A program made the position numbers and the translations under genes. Under the pieces are notes generated by a model, which was not told where the DNA came from, did not search any database, and saw nothing but the letters and a program-made list of their open reading frames with translations. This document shows, piece by piece, positions 55,181-64,000 of a stretch of DNA of 64,000 nucleotides. Within the stretch, counting starts at the first letter, position 1. Every line of letters begins with the position of its first letter. The DNA lies in contig JAGKQI010000040.1 of assembly GCA_018806915.1 (NCBI GenBank), forward strand, positions 1,178,001 through 1,242,000, read 5' to 3'. The stretch comes from Phytophthora colocasiae. Lineage: Eukaryota; Oomycota; Peronosporomycetes; Peronosporales; Peronosporaceae.

Positions 55181-55462
55181 AAACCGTGGATACGGAGTAT
55201 CTACAACTGTAGACATAACTGCCTTGTCAAGGCCTGTCACCGGCAACTTTCCGATAAAAGAAATCTCTCAACGAGAGTGCGCGGGTGCGCTGGCTCAACG
55301 AGCACATTCTTCAATTCTCCCCAGCGAGCCAACCGCTCCTGAGGTGTCCAGTGACCAGGCGTCTACGCCCCAGCGCCTCAGCGCTTTCCGGTCTGAGCCC
55401 TCGGCTCCTCTCACGCTCTCCGATTCGAGTATTTCGCGGCGTCTCGCCTTCGCTACGGAGCG

Positions 55463-57237
55463 ATGTTCAAGGCCAGCCCGACGTCAAGTGGTAGCGGTGG
55501 TTCACCCTTCGAGTACACGACAGCGTCGCCGACGCGCGACCCACGTCGCTCTCCTACAGAGGAAGGCGAGGTCGAAGTGGACTACGAGGAGTCCGAACAG
55601 GGCGATGCCCATGCGTCTCCTGCTCCTGCGAGCCCTCGGACGACCCGATCTGAGCTGCGCTCTCCACGCGATCCGCGTCGGTACTCAATTCCTCGGCAGC
55701 TGCGGCAGCCCAATCCGTTCCCGGAGGGACCTTCGAGCCTCGTGCTCAACGCGTTGCGCAACGCACCACCGCTTCCTGCTCGCGATGAGCCAGAGTCACT
55801 CAAGGGAGTCGAAGACGCGATCACCAACCCTCTGGATGAGGCACAGGAGGCTTCCTGAGCGGTGCTCCAGAGTCACGTCGACCGGTCCAACGGGACATCG
55901 TGGGGACTTCGTCGCGGCGCGACTACGGCTTCGAGCCTCGCGACCCTGCCGAGCAGGTGAAGCAGTTGATGGCGCAGCCAAACCTGCATGGTTACGCCAT
56001 AGGCAATCCTCCACGTACGGTGGCTGAGACTCAGCAGCGACAGGGGCTCCATGAGCGTTTCCTGACCCCGCAGGTGTGCACACTCGCCGAGTATCGGCAA
56101 CGCTTAGATAAGCAACGGCGACGGGAGTCTGTGCCTCAGATGAGGACTTATCCACTCCTGCTCCAAACCGGAGAGACCACCCGGGACTACATGGTCCATG
56201 TGGCCACCTGGGCCGAGGCTTCACGGAAGCTCGCGTCGTTTGACCGGCTCATGGAGAGCTGCGCCGAGGTGGACGTCCGCCTCGCCCGAGGTCTACTCTT
56301 CCAGTACGCGAAGATACGCGTGCGGCCCGGCCGCTTTCCTCGTCACACGACGGCAGTGGCTCCCGCCTCTCAGGCCACTATCCCTGCTTCGCAGGATGCT
56401 CCTTCAGTCTCCGAGGGAGACTCGCTGGCTGTGCCAGCCACGGACCAGAGCCTGAGCTCGGCTGCTAGTCCGTCAGCTTCTCACACTAGTGGTGAGAAGC
56501 GGGTGTCGACCGAGTGGTCGACCTCGAGCCCTTCGGGCGCCCCCGATCTTCGCGATCAAAAGCGTCCACGACGTCAGGGCAGTCCTGCCTCAGGGACCCT
56601 TCAAACTCCCACGAGTTTTGGGAATGAGGATATCCACGCCACTTCACCAGATACTGGTTTTGACTACGGTGGCGACGCCGCGCCATCAGGCGCTCCACGT
56701 GGTAGTGGGGAGTCCCCTGCTCATCGAGCAACGGCGGAGGAGGCCGATTCGCTGCGGAACGCCGTACTCGATGAGTGTGACGAGCGCTATTTGTCGCATC
56801 GCGCCTGGTACCAACTCGATCACTCGATCGGTACTCTCCGGAGTCAGACTCAGTCCCTTCAAGGGAACGTCGAGAGTGTTTGGCATTCGCATGCCCGTCT
56901 CGCTCATGACATGGAGGAGATTGAAAGCCGGATGGCTTGGCTCGAAGGTCCTCAGTCCCTGACTGCTCGCCTGCACCAGCAGGAGCTTCAGCTCGCTGAG
57001 TTGCGAGGTCAGGTGACGTTGCTGCTGCAGATGACGCAGCCTGGGCACGTGTCGTCGGTGCCAGCGCCTCCGCGCTCACCCCGCGGGGTCCCGATATGGC
57101 TTAAGCAAGCCGACGTAGAACACCGGGTGTGTTCGCATCCGCTTTGGCAAGTCAAGCGTGTATGCCAGGCCCTTCTTGGCCACGACCGTAAATGGTCCGA
57201 TGAAACGCGGACGCAATTTCGTCTTAAAGACATTTGA
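55463..57237 (+). CDS. Antisense ORF inside gypsy B, coiled-coil protein of unknown function
   Basis: On the strand opposite to gag-pol, between chromodomain and 3' LTR. ATG 55463 opens a frame to 55858; a one-base shift there leads into a second frame to 57237, about 590 codons in total. The first part is acidic and Pro/Ser/Arg-rich (SPTRDPRRSPTEEGEVEVDY). Then comes helical sequence (DPAEQVKQLMAQPNLHGYAI, AEYRQRLDKQRRRE, WAEASRKLASFDRLMESC) and a long coiled coil at about 56745-57030 (MEEIESRMAWLEG, LTARLHQQELQLAELRGQV). It overlaps the chromodomain and integrase tail antisense. No known domain is recognised. Extra antisense ORFs are known in some plant gypsy elements; their role is unclear. 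Confidence 0.6.
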
Positions 57238-57868
57238 CACTGCATGTGTAGGTAGGTTCTTAGCGTTTAATAAAACCTGGTCACCGACCTTAAATTCCCA
57301 TACATTGCTTCTACCTTGTATCCGCTTGTTCCTTCTGAACGTCTTGGCTTTCAGCCATCGCGTCACGTACACGGCGTAATACGCTCAATCTCACCGAGAG
57401 GAAGTCATCGACTTGTTTACGCACAGCAGAAGGGCTGATATCAGCAAGCTCGGAGTCGAGCGACGGCACAGCCTCTCCCCCACCAAGCCCAAGGCTACCG
57501 CGTGGCGGAGTGAGCGGAACGCGCGGGTGCGCAAGGCCGTTCACGTAGAACGGGGTGAAGCCTGTCGAGGCATGCACCGCATTGTTCATGGAGAACTCAA
57601 CGAGAGGGAGCATAGCGCTCCAACGCTTCGGCGTTTCAGCGCATACGCTGCGGAGGATGTCCTCCAGAACGCGGTTCACGCGTTCGGTCTGACCGTCGGT
57701 CTGCGGATGGTCCGCCGTGGACATGTCCAGTCGAGTGCCCAGCACCTTGAAGACGGACGTCCAGAAGTGACCCGTGAAACGGGGATCTCGATCCGAGACA
57801 ATGGTCTCAGGCAGCCCATGCTGGCGGGAAGACCCGATCGATGAAGATCGTCGCTGTACCAGCACCAT
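56486..57868 (-). pseudogene. gypsy B: integrase C-terminal half and chromodomain
   Basis: 57868-57311 holds the rest of the integrase core (HGLPETIVSDRDPRF, second Asp region; TADHPQTDGQTERVNRVLED, catalytic Glu). After a one-base shift near 57310, 57372-57076 continues with the DNA-binding end (FKVGDQVLLNAKNL, KLRPRFIGPFTVV, HPVFYVGLLKPY). After another shift in a G run near 57085, a low-complexity linker leads to a chromodomain (YLVKWRGYPHSQNSWEF) at about 56560-56680, ending at 56486. Confidence 0.88.
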
Positions 57869-59144
57869 CGACGGTGTCCGGCACAGCCGCTAGATGAGCC
57901 ATCTTGCTCAGACGGTCAACAAAGACCACCACGCCCGTGTTGCCTGCCGAGTCCTTCGGCAGGCCAAACACAAAGTCCATACTTATGGACTGCCAACACC
58001 CAGAGGGTACAGGTAAGCTCGCCAAAGGCGCAGCCGCATGCGGCGAGGGTTTAACCCGCTGACACGTCTCGCACGTGCGCACATATGTGCTGACCCACTT
58101 GTACATCTTCGGCCACCAGTACATGGAGCTCACCGAGCCGTACGTCTTCTCGCGACCGAGGTGGCCGCCTGTGGGTGTGTCGCTAGCCTCATAGAGGATA
58201 CGGTACTTCAGATCCTCATCGTGAGGAACTACCACTCGTGGTGGGTCATCCTGACCCGTGCTGTAGTACAGCAGACCGCCTTCCAGGCTGTAGCGTTGGA
58301 GTCTCGCCTTTAGGCGTCGTGACAGAGTCACCTTTGAGTCTTTAAACTCATCGCTCCCCAGAGCTTGGAGCAACGCGACACAAGAGTCGTCCTGAGCGTA
58401 CGCTGCTCGAACCATGTCCGTCACGGACGACGTCACCGAGGTGACATGAGATAACTCATAGTCCGGGCGACGTGATAACGCGTCAGCGAGGACGTTCTGC
58501 CTGCCAGGCTTGTACTTCACCTCGAAGTTATACTCCGCAAAGAAGGAGAGCCATCGGGCCATCCTCTGCGAGAGGTGAGGCGACTGCGTCGCTGTGCGTA
58601 GTGACGCATGATCCGTGTAGATCACAAACGGCTTGGAGCCGAGCAGGTGAACCCTGAATTTGACGAGAGCGTACTTCATCGCAAGTAGCTCCTTGTCATG
58701 AACTGGATAGTTCTTCTCAGCAGCCTTGAGCTGTCGCGACTCAAACGCAATGACGCGTTCGCGCCCTTCGGCGTCCGCTTGTAGCAAAGCACTGCCGATG
58801 GCAAAGTCAGAGGCGTCACAGACGACAATAAACGGACGAGCGGGGTCTGGCAGCGCCAGTATCGGTGCCTGAAGCAGGCTATCCTTGATACAAGTGAACG
58901 CATTCTCGTGCTCGGCACGCCATACCCACTCGGCATCCTTCTTAAGGAGATCCGTCAGTGGCCGAGCCAACTCAGCGTAGTTCTCGCTGTACTTGTGCAA
59001 GTAGTTGGCCAAACCCAGCCACTTACGCAAGTCCTTCTGGTTCAAGGGAACCGGCCAATCCACAATGGCCTTGACCTTTGCTGGATCAGCACGAAGGCCA
59101 TGCTTCCCAATGAAGCACCCTAGGAAGGAGTTCTTCCGCGCCAA
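57807..59144 (-). pseudogene. gypsy B: RT end, RNase H and integrase N-terminal half
   Basis: Opens with FLGCFIGKHGLRADPAKV (RT thumb), then RNase H (FIVVCDASDFAIGSALLQ, RQLKAAEKNYPVHDKELLAM, IYTDHASLRT, ADALSRRPDYE) and integrase with the HHCC zinc finger (GHLGREKTYGSV...CETCQRVK) and the first Asp (ISMDFVFGLP). Ends at a C-run frameshift near 57835 inside the integrase core. Confidence 0.9.
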
Positions 59145-60549
59145 AGACGCACTTGTCTGCGTTGGCGTACAGCTTGTTCGTGCGCATGCACTCGAGCACA
59201 GCTCTCACGTGTTCCACGTGCACCTCAACGTCAGTCTTGCCGTGTTCGGCCTGACTGTGGACGAACACGTCGTCAAAGTACGTTTGTGCGAATGCCCGTA
59301 GGGGCCTGAACAGCTGCGTCACTAGACGATTGAACGTTGCGGGCGCGTTCGAGAGCCCTTGGGGCATGACGAGCCACTCCCAGAGCATACCGCTCGGGGT
59401 GCTCACCGCTGTAAGCGGAATATCACTGGCTCGCATGAGCAGCTGATAGTACCCATCGACTAAGTCGAGTGCACTGTACATGGTGCAACCCACCATGTTG
59501 TTCTGAAGAACATCCTTCCTAGGAATCGGCGTCTGCGCCGGAATCGTGGCAGTGTTGAGCTTGTTAAAAGCGTGAACGATACGCCACTTGCCATTCGGCT
59601 TTCTGACACAGAACGTTGGCGCGGAATGCGGAGACTTGCTCTCGCGCACGAGACTCGCCGCGTGCTTCGCACGGAAGAAGGCGTCAATGACGTCGCATTG
59701 CTCTTTAGGAAGAGGCCACTGTCGGGTCACGCAGTACTTAGTTCCGGGAACTAAGTCGATCTCATGACGAACGCCTCGGTCGGGAGGCAGGCCACTCGGT
59801 GGTTCCTTCGAGACAACGTCTCCATATTCCTTCAGCAAGGAGTGGAAGGGATCCGAGGGATTCTTGAGGATCTCCGATCCACTCCTGGCGTTCAACGCCT
59901 TCTTGACTTCGGCCAAGACGGACTCGTCAACGAGGGACGACGAGTTTAACTCCTCCTCAGGTCGAACGATGACCACCTCGGCGAATTCGCCAGCCTTCAA
60001 GGCATCGCCAAAGTCGGCGAAGGACATCTCTTCTAGCTCAAGGAGCTTGTCAACACTTGGCAAGTCGTCCAGCAGGACACTGCCTTCGGCACTACCGCCC
60101 ACTCCATCAACCAGAGTGTATAGCTGCCCACAGCCCTCCGGTGCGTCGGCACTTGACGTCACGGATGACTCAGACGCAGAGCGTCTCGCCCGAAGGGCCT
60201 TACGACGTCTTCGCCTAGCCGAAGATCGTCTACTCGACGGAGTACGTGCCGTCGCACAAGTTTCGGCCTCTCTCGGCCCAGTGTCAGGGACACTCAGCGA
60301 TCCACTCGGTCGACGACCGATGCCGCTCAGCGGAGTACGTGCCGCTGCACAATCAATGACCGTAACAGGTCCAGTGTCAGAGACACTCAGCGATCGACTT
60401 GGTCCACGACCAGTATCACTCGACGGAGTACGTGCCGCCCCACAGTTCACGGCCTGGTAAGGCCCTGATGCCATCGGCATCCAGTGACGGTCCATGACCG
60501 GCGTCACTCGGGTTACGTGAGCTTTGCCCACACGTTGACTCACTGCCAA
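59086..60549 (-). pseudogene. gypsy B: reverse transcriptase
   Basis: About 200 low-complexity residues with a thrice-repeated RTPSS/LSGIGR-type unit are followed by RT: GVRHEIDLVPGTKY, FCVRKPNGKWRIVHAFNKLN, YSALDLVDGYYQLLM, MPQGLSNAPATFNRLVTQLF and the catalytic TYFDDVFVHS. It shifts frame near 59125 into the next segment. All RT catalytic Asp residues are present. Confidence 0.9.
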
Positions 60550-61393
60550 CCAGCGCTATGCGCTCAACAGGGCTGCGATCCTCGCACTCGGTGCTGTCCA
60601 CTAACTCGGACACACCGACTTCCAGCATCATTGCCGACTCGGCTCGATGCTCGCGCCAATAGCGCTTCTGCTTCCTAGCAGAGGTGGGTTCATGACTCGC
60701 CAAAGCTCCACTAGGAGAGAAGTGCGTAGCACCTAAGGTCTTCGACCTCCAGTCGATCCATGGCTCGTGGCGCTCCAGCCACGCCATACCAAGGATGAGG
60801 TCGTACCTCGAATCCAGGTCCAAGACCAAGCAGCGTTCCACGCTGTCGAAGTCCAGGAACTTCAGCCGTAGGTCCATCGGGACCTTGGCTGCCGTGACAC
60901 GGACGCCCGTCGCTAGACGGACAGTGACGGTGTCACCTCTTCGCGCTCGAAGCGCCTCAGCATATTGCTGACTACCTCAACGGTGGAGCGTCTGACGTAG
61001 TTGCCAGACGCTCCTGAATCGATCAACACGATCCACGGCTTCGAAGCCCTTCACGTCCACATGGACGACCAGCAAGCCCTGCTTGCTCACACGTTCCGTG
61101 TTCAAGAGCACGGAGCTCTTCGGGGCTGAGCCCCAGTGCCTCTCACGCACTGCAGAACTCAGTTCTTCCCCAGTAGACCGCCCCGCGTCTACTGGGAGCC
61201 GTCGTTTCTGGGCAGAGCCCAAAGCGGGACCCGCGACAGGGTTGCGGCCATTCTGGCCGGCGCGCTCTTTGCGCAGAGGGCAGTTGGGCCTCAGGTGTGT
61301 GGGACTACCACACGTGTAGCACCGACGAGTGCTCATACGCTGCACCGCAGCTCGTAGCTCGGCTACTTCATCTTCAGCATAGCTGAGGTCCAT
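60416..61393 (-). pseudogene. gypsy B: nucleocapsid zinc knuckle and protease
   Basis: After a one-base shift from gag, 61393-60977 carries a CCHC knuckle CYTCGSPTHLRPNC (about 61322-61281). The retropepsin active site IDSGASG lies at about 61010-61034, where the frame is broken again. The protease C-terminal part (YDLILGMAWLERHEPWIDW) is in 60877-60416. Confidence 0.85.
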
Positions 61394-62157
61394 GGGTTCG
61401 GGTCCCCGGACCCTGTGCTATTAGCACCGACCCTCGACAACTTAAAGTTGTGTTCAGCATTCAATGCCACGCTAACAGCGTCCTCGAAGGTGCGAGGATT
61501 CTGACGGAATGCCTCCGTCCTGGCCACGCCAGCTCTCAGACCTTCCATGAAGATAGTCACAGTGACCACCTCAGGTAGAGGATCGGCAGCCATGCCGGCA
61601 ATGAGCGTGCGCAGCTCTTGGACATAGTCCACCAGGTCCTTCTTGCCCTGTCGGCAAGCGAGGAAGCGTGACCGCACGCGATACGCCTGGTTAGGTGGAG
61701 CAAATACTTGCGTAAGTTTGGCCTTAAGCTCACCCCAAGTGGGGAAGGCCATTTCTACCGACGTCCCAGACGTCAAGGCCCATTCTCGTGCTCGACCTTC
61801 GAGCTTAGAGATGGCGAACGCCACGCGTTGGCCTTCCAACTGGAGCATAGCGGCCCCCATGGCCATCTCGACCTCTCGGGTCCACAATAGGAGGTTCTCT
61901 CCTTCGTGCCCGTGAAAGGTCTTCACGCTGAGCGTGACGGGCTTAGCTCTCGGAGCGGGATTAACTCCTTTTACATTCCGCTGAATGTGCTCAACGAGAG
62001 CGTTCTCGTACGAGGCAAATGCCTCCAGGCGCGCGTTGACGGCCTCCGGCCCTTGAGACGCAAGGTGCGCCATACCTTCAGGGCCCAGCAAGGACGTAAG
62101 CTTGTTAAGCGTGTCCCGCTGACTCGGAGTCAAGTGAGCGTATGCTTCTGGCTCCAT
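61363..62157 (-). CDS. gypsy B: gag (capsid) protein
   Basis: 264 codons from ATG 62157 (an in-frame GTG lies two codons upstream). Matches the retrotransposon gag capsid fold: [95 protein letters not shown]. It stops at 61363 through a frameshift at a C run; the family sequence continues into the zinc-knuckle frame. Confidence 0.9.
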   Translation of the reverse strand: MEPEAYAHLTPSQRDTLNKLTSLLGPEGMAHLASQGPEAVNARLEAFASYENALVEHIQRNVKGVNPAPRAKPVTLSVKTFHGHEGENLLLWTREVEMAMGAAMLQLEGQRVAFAISKLEGRAREWALTSGTSVEMAFPTWGELKAKLTQVFAPPNQAYRVRSRFLACRQGKKDLVDYVQELRTLIAGMAADPLPEVVTVTIFMEGLRAGVARTEAFRQNPRTFEDAVSVALNAEHNFKLSRVGANSTGSGDPNPWTSAMLKMK

Positions 62158-62195
62158 TCTCACAGAGAAACAGTCTTCAACTCAGGAGTTGGATT

Positions 62196-62214
62196 GACTA
62201 CAAGTGCTACCAGA
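62196..62214 (-). promoter_or_regulatory. Primer binding site of gypsy B
   Basis: Two bases (TC) after the 5' LTR the element strand reads TGGTAGCACTTGTAGT. The TGG start is complementary to a tRNA CCA end. The primer tRNA cannot be assigned with confidence; the first eight bases resemble an initiator-Met PBS. Confidence 0.65.
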
Positions 62215-62626
62215 TGCAGCGGGGCTGCGTAGGTGTGCACGGCACAGAGGAAGTTGGGTTGACTCGTAGAGTCCTGCTTGCAAGGCACTAGCCTTCGGTT
62301 CTATACAAGAACCAAGTAGTCCACTAAATACGGGACTCTCACAATCAGTGTCCCTATAATAAAGGAACTAACACTAATTATGTAAAATGCAAACTGATTT
62401 TTATTTATTTTATTGCCCTAATCCTGAATGTAACGGATTTAGTATCTAACATACTAAATCCTAATCAAATGTAATGTGTGGCTCTGAGCTAACAGCCAGC
62501 AACTGGCTACATGTGTGACGTGTGAGAAACACTATGTGTTGTACACGGATCTGTGACTTGTGACCTGGATGGTGTATACCACACCTATTGTAGCCAAGGC
62601 GCGCAGCGCCGTGTAACCCCGTTACA
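62215..62626 (-). repeat. gypsy B 5' LTR (412 bp)
   Basis: Identical to 54757-55168 as far as I can compare by eye. The right target duplicate tagag follows at 62627-62631. Confidence 0.97.
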
Positions 62627-63203
62627 TAGAGAACCATTTGCTACAGCTTGTGATGAAGTTGCGAGGTGCTTGCTACCTGTCGTGTACAACGCACACGGCC
62701 TGCCACTACTTCACGAAGTAACTGAGGTAACTGCGGTGGGGCCATTGCATTAACAATTCATTGTAAATTACTTTTAAACCAATAATCGAATGCGAAATTG
62801 ACTTATTATAAATGTTGCATTTTAAAACAATAATTGCTCAACAAGGTTGATTCAGTATTAATAGACGCTGGGTATAGTTAATCGTAGGATACTACGGTAG
62901 TGGATAGTTCTGTCAGAGAATTTGAACTGACGGTATTAAAAGTGTGCTAGATCGAACTTCTTCCTATCATCCCACGACAACAACTCCACGACACTAGACG
63001 TAGGATTCCTACTACGGTAATAGCTACACTACTACATGCACAGCGCTCAGACCCTGAATGGATGCTAGCGCTTGCGTGCTGCGCAGCGCGGTTCAGTGAA
63101 CAATGCTTATCACATCGGTGGAGGCCGCCTGGCTTTCTAGGACTGTACCGATACATCTTGAGATTGGCACGATTGAATACATGTATATAGGCAAAGTACA
63201 CTG
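62627..63203. repeat. Mosaic of repeat remnants upstream of effector 2
   Basis: Three blocks in a row echo other parts of the window: 62650-62735 resembles 33826-33950; 62826-62930 resembles 36385-36530; 62949-63170 is the uninterrupted version of the repeat at 42530-42588 plus 43514-43680. The first two together look like an internally deleted relative of the Mutator remnant at 33.8-36.5 kb. No genes. Confidence 0.8.
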
Positions 63204-63209
63204 TGCAAT

Positions 63210-63276
63210 CCGTGATTGCTTCACGCAATCACGGAGTCATTTACAAATAATCCGTGAATGCGTCGCGCATTCACGG
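63210..63276. repeat. Two consecutive hairpins upstream of effector 2
   Basis: Hairpin 1: ccgtgattgc / gcaatcacgg at 63210-63219 and 63225-63234. Hairpin 2: ccgtgaatgcg / cgcattcacgg at 63252-63262 and 63266-63276. Each is followed by gagtcatttac-like or tttac sequence. A shorter related hairpin stands before effector 1. Confidence 0.9.
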
Positions 63277-63408
63277 TTTACAAGATCTGTGAGTCATTTA
63301 CTAATAGTAAATTACTACTTTGAAGTATCACACAAGTAACGTTGTGGACGTTGTGACGATAGGTCATGCCAATAGTGCCCACAGCAGTATTGTTGGGGCA
63401 GCTCCTTC

Positions 63409-63424
63409 CTCACTTTGCAATTTT
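63409..63424 (+). promoter_or_regulatory. Oomycete-type initiator (Inr-like) of RXLR effector 2
   Basis: ctcactttgcaatttt fits the oomycete initiator pattern TCAYTTNCAWTTT closely and lies about 30 bp before the ATG. Confidence 0.6.
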
Positions 63425-63454
63425 CCTTCGTCCTCAAGCCAAACAACAAGCGAC

Positions 63455-63901
63455 ATGCGTCTCTCTCAAGTTCTAGTGATCGCCGTAGCGTCCTTCCTTT
63501 TCGCAAGCGACACGGTTGCTGTTACCACTTCCAACCAGGCCAAGATATCCAAGATGGTGCAGAGCAGCCCGAGCCAGCGCTTCCTGAGGAGCCACAAGTA
63601 CCCCGTCAATGAAGAAGAAGACGAGTCGGACGACTCCGTAGACATCGAAGAGCGTGGTTACACCACTTATGACGAAGAGGACATGGAAGAACGCGCCCCT
63701 TTGTCCCAAGCTCAAATCGACAAGCTTGAAGCCATTGCAAGTCGTTGGGGAACTTCTTGGAGGAGCGTAGCTCTGGGTCGTTCAACAATCTCGGAAGACA
63801 AGATCAACGCGTTGCTTAAATTGCGTGACGCATTCCTCAAGAGTAAGCAGAGGTCTATCGATAAGGCAAACGCACTGATCATGCGTGCGAACAATAGCTA
63901 G
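63455..63901 (+). CDS. Secreted RXLR-EER effector, copy 2
   Basis: 148 residues from ATG 63455. Signal peptide of 22 residues, RFLR at 42-45, EER at about 65-67 and again at 78-80, all aligned without gaps to copy 1. The C-terminal part has the W-motif-like block LEAIASRWGTSWRSVALG, then LLKLRDAF and a basic helical tail that differs from copy 1 in sequence and by one residue in length. The 5' leader from about 63346 and the 3' flank from 63905 are highly similar to copy 1. Known role of the class: delivered into host plant cells to alter immunity. Target unknown. Confidence 0.93.
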   Translation: MRLSQVLVIAVASFLFASDTVAVTTSNQAKISKMVQSSPSQRFLRSHKYPVNEEEDESDDSVDIEERGYTTYDEEDMEERAPLSQAQIDKLEAIASRWGTSWRSVALGRSTISEDKINALLKLRDAFLKSKQRSIDKANALIMRANNS

Positions 63902-64000
63902 AAGCCATTTCTGCCGCGAATGTGTCCAGTCCTGAACAAGCAACGTGTGATTTCTTTGCCATTTGAAGTGAATAATAGATGACATTTCGAATGTTTTTCT

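Larger units (their letters stand above)
54757..62626 (-). mobile_element. Complete Ty3/gypsy chromovirus, 7.87 kb, identical LTRs
   Basis: Two 412-bp LTRs (54757-55168 and 62215-62626) in which I see no difference, starting TGTAAC and ending TGCA on the element strand, flanked by the 5-bp duplication tagag (54752-54756 and 62627-62631). The element reads right to left: LTR, PBS, gag, zinc knuckle, protease, RT, RNase H, integrase, chromodomain, then about 1.3 kb carrying an ORF on the opposite strand, purine tract, LTR. RT before integrase and a chromodomain define a chromovirus. Identical LTRs indicate very recent insertion, yet the coding region has about seven single-base frameshifts, often in homopolymers. 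Confidence 0.97.

Noticed and set aside
63210..63276. CRISPR-like repeat pair
   Set aside because: Only two dissimilar hairpins without regular spacers, in a eukaryotic genome. They are fold-backs, not an array.

Overview
The window reads as a Phytophthora-type oomycete chromosome segment. The evidence is a pair of RXLR-EER secreted effector genes, an oomycete-style family of large membrane proteins ending in Trp-Leu-Gly-Cys (WLGC), tandem alternative oxidases, a FYVE-GAF protein, short 50-100 nt introns, and many chromoviral gypsy, Mutator-like and Helitron elements. I cannot name the species.

Layout. 1-456 is the 5' end of an ABCG transporter that leaves the window. 769-13431 holds three copies of a pairing between an alternative oxidase (AOX) and a small SAM methyltransferase. 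One methyltransferase copy is a deletion-riddled pseudogene and one carries a frameshift. The block is split by an almost intact Mutator-like element (7461-10750) with 94-bp terminal inverted repeats and a 9-bp target duplication. 13504-33696 is gene-dense housekeeping sequence: HIU hydrolase with a likely peroxisomal PTS2, an unrecognised multi-exon gene, FYVE-GAF, a SAP-containing INCENP, a doublecortin-like/RAS fusion GTPase, a VPS9 protein, a mitochondrial [2Fe-2S] ferredoxin, two five-exon WLGC membrane proteins and a SANT-like protein. From about 33.7 kb the window is repeat-dominated: a deleted Mutator element, a gypsy element scrambled by two internal inversions, a TIR element carrying the 3' end of a LINE reverse transcriptase, a large Helitron followed directly by a 340-bp mini-Helitron, RXLR effector 1, a 266-bp GT tract, a broken GH53 galactanase next to a captured WLGC exon piece, a full gypsy element with two identical 412-bp LTRs and a TAGAG duplication (54757-62626), a patchwork of older repeats, and RXLR effector 2.

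Genes in context. AOX (ubiquinol oxidation), the mitochondrial ferredoxin and the PTS2-bearing HIU hydrolase (urate degradation) are organelle metabolism. FYVE-GAF and VPS9 proteins are endosomal trafficking factors. INCENP is the scaffold of the Aurora kinase passenger complex. The two effectors and the galactanase relic sit in the repeat-rich part, as expected for a two-speed pathogen genome.

Limits. Exon boundaries were placed by eye from splice sites, frame and paralogue comparison. Several single-base frameshifts occur in homopolymer runs, including in a retroelement whose LTRs look identical, so some apparent pseudogenes may reflect assembly indels.
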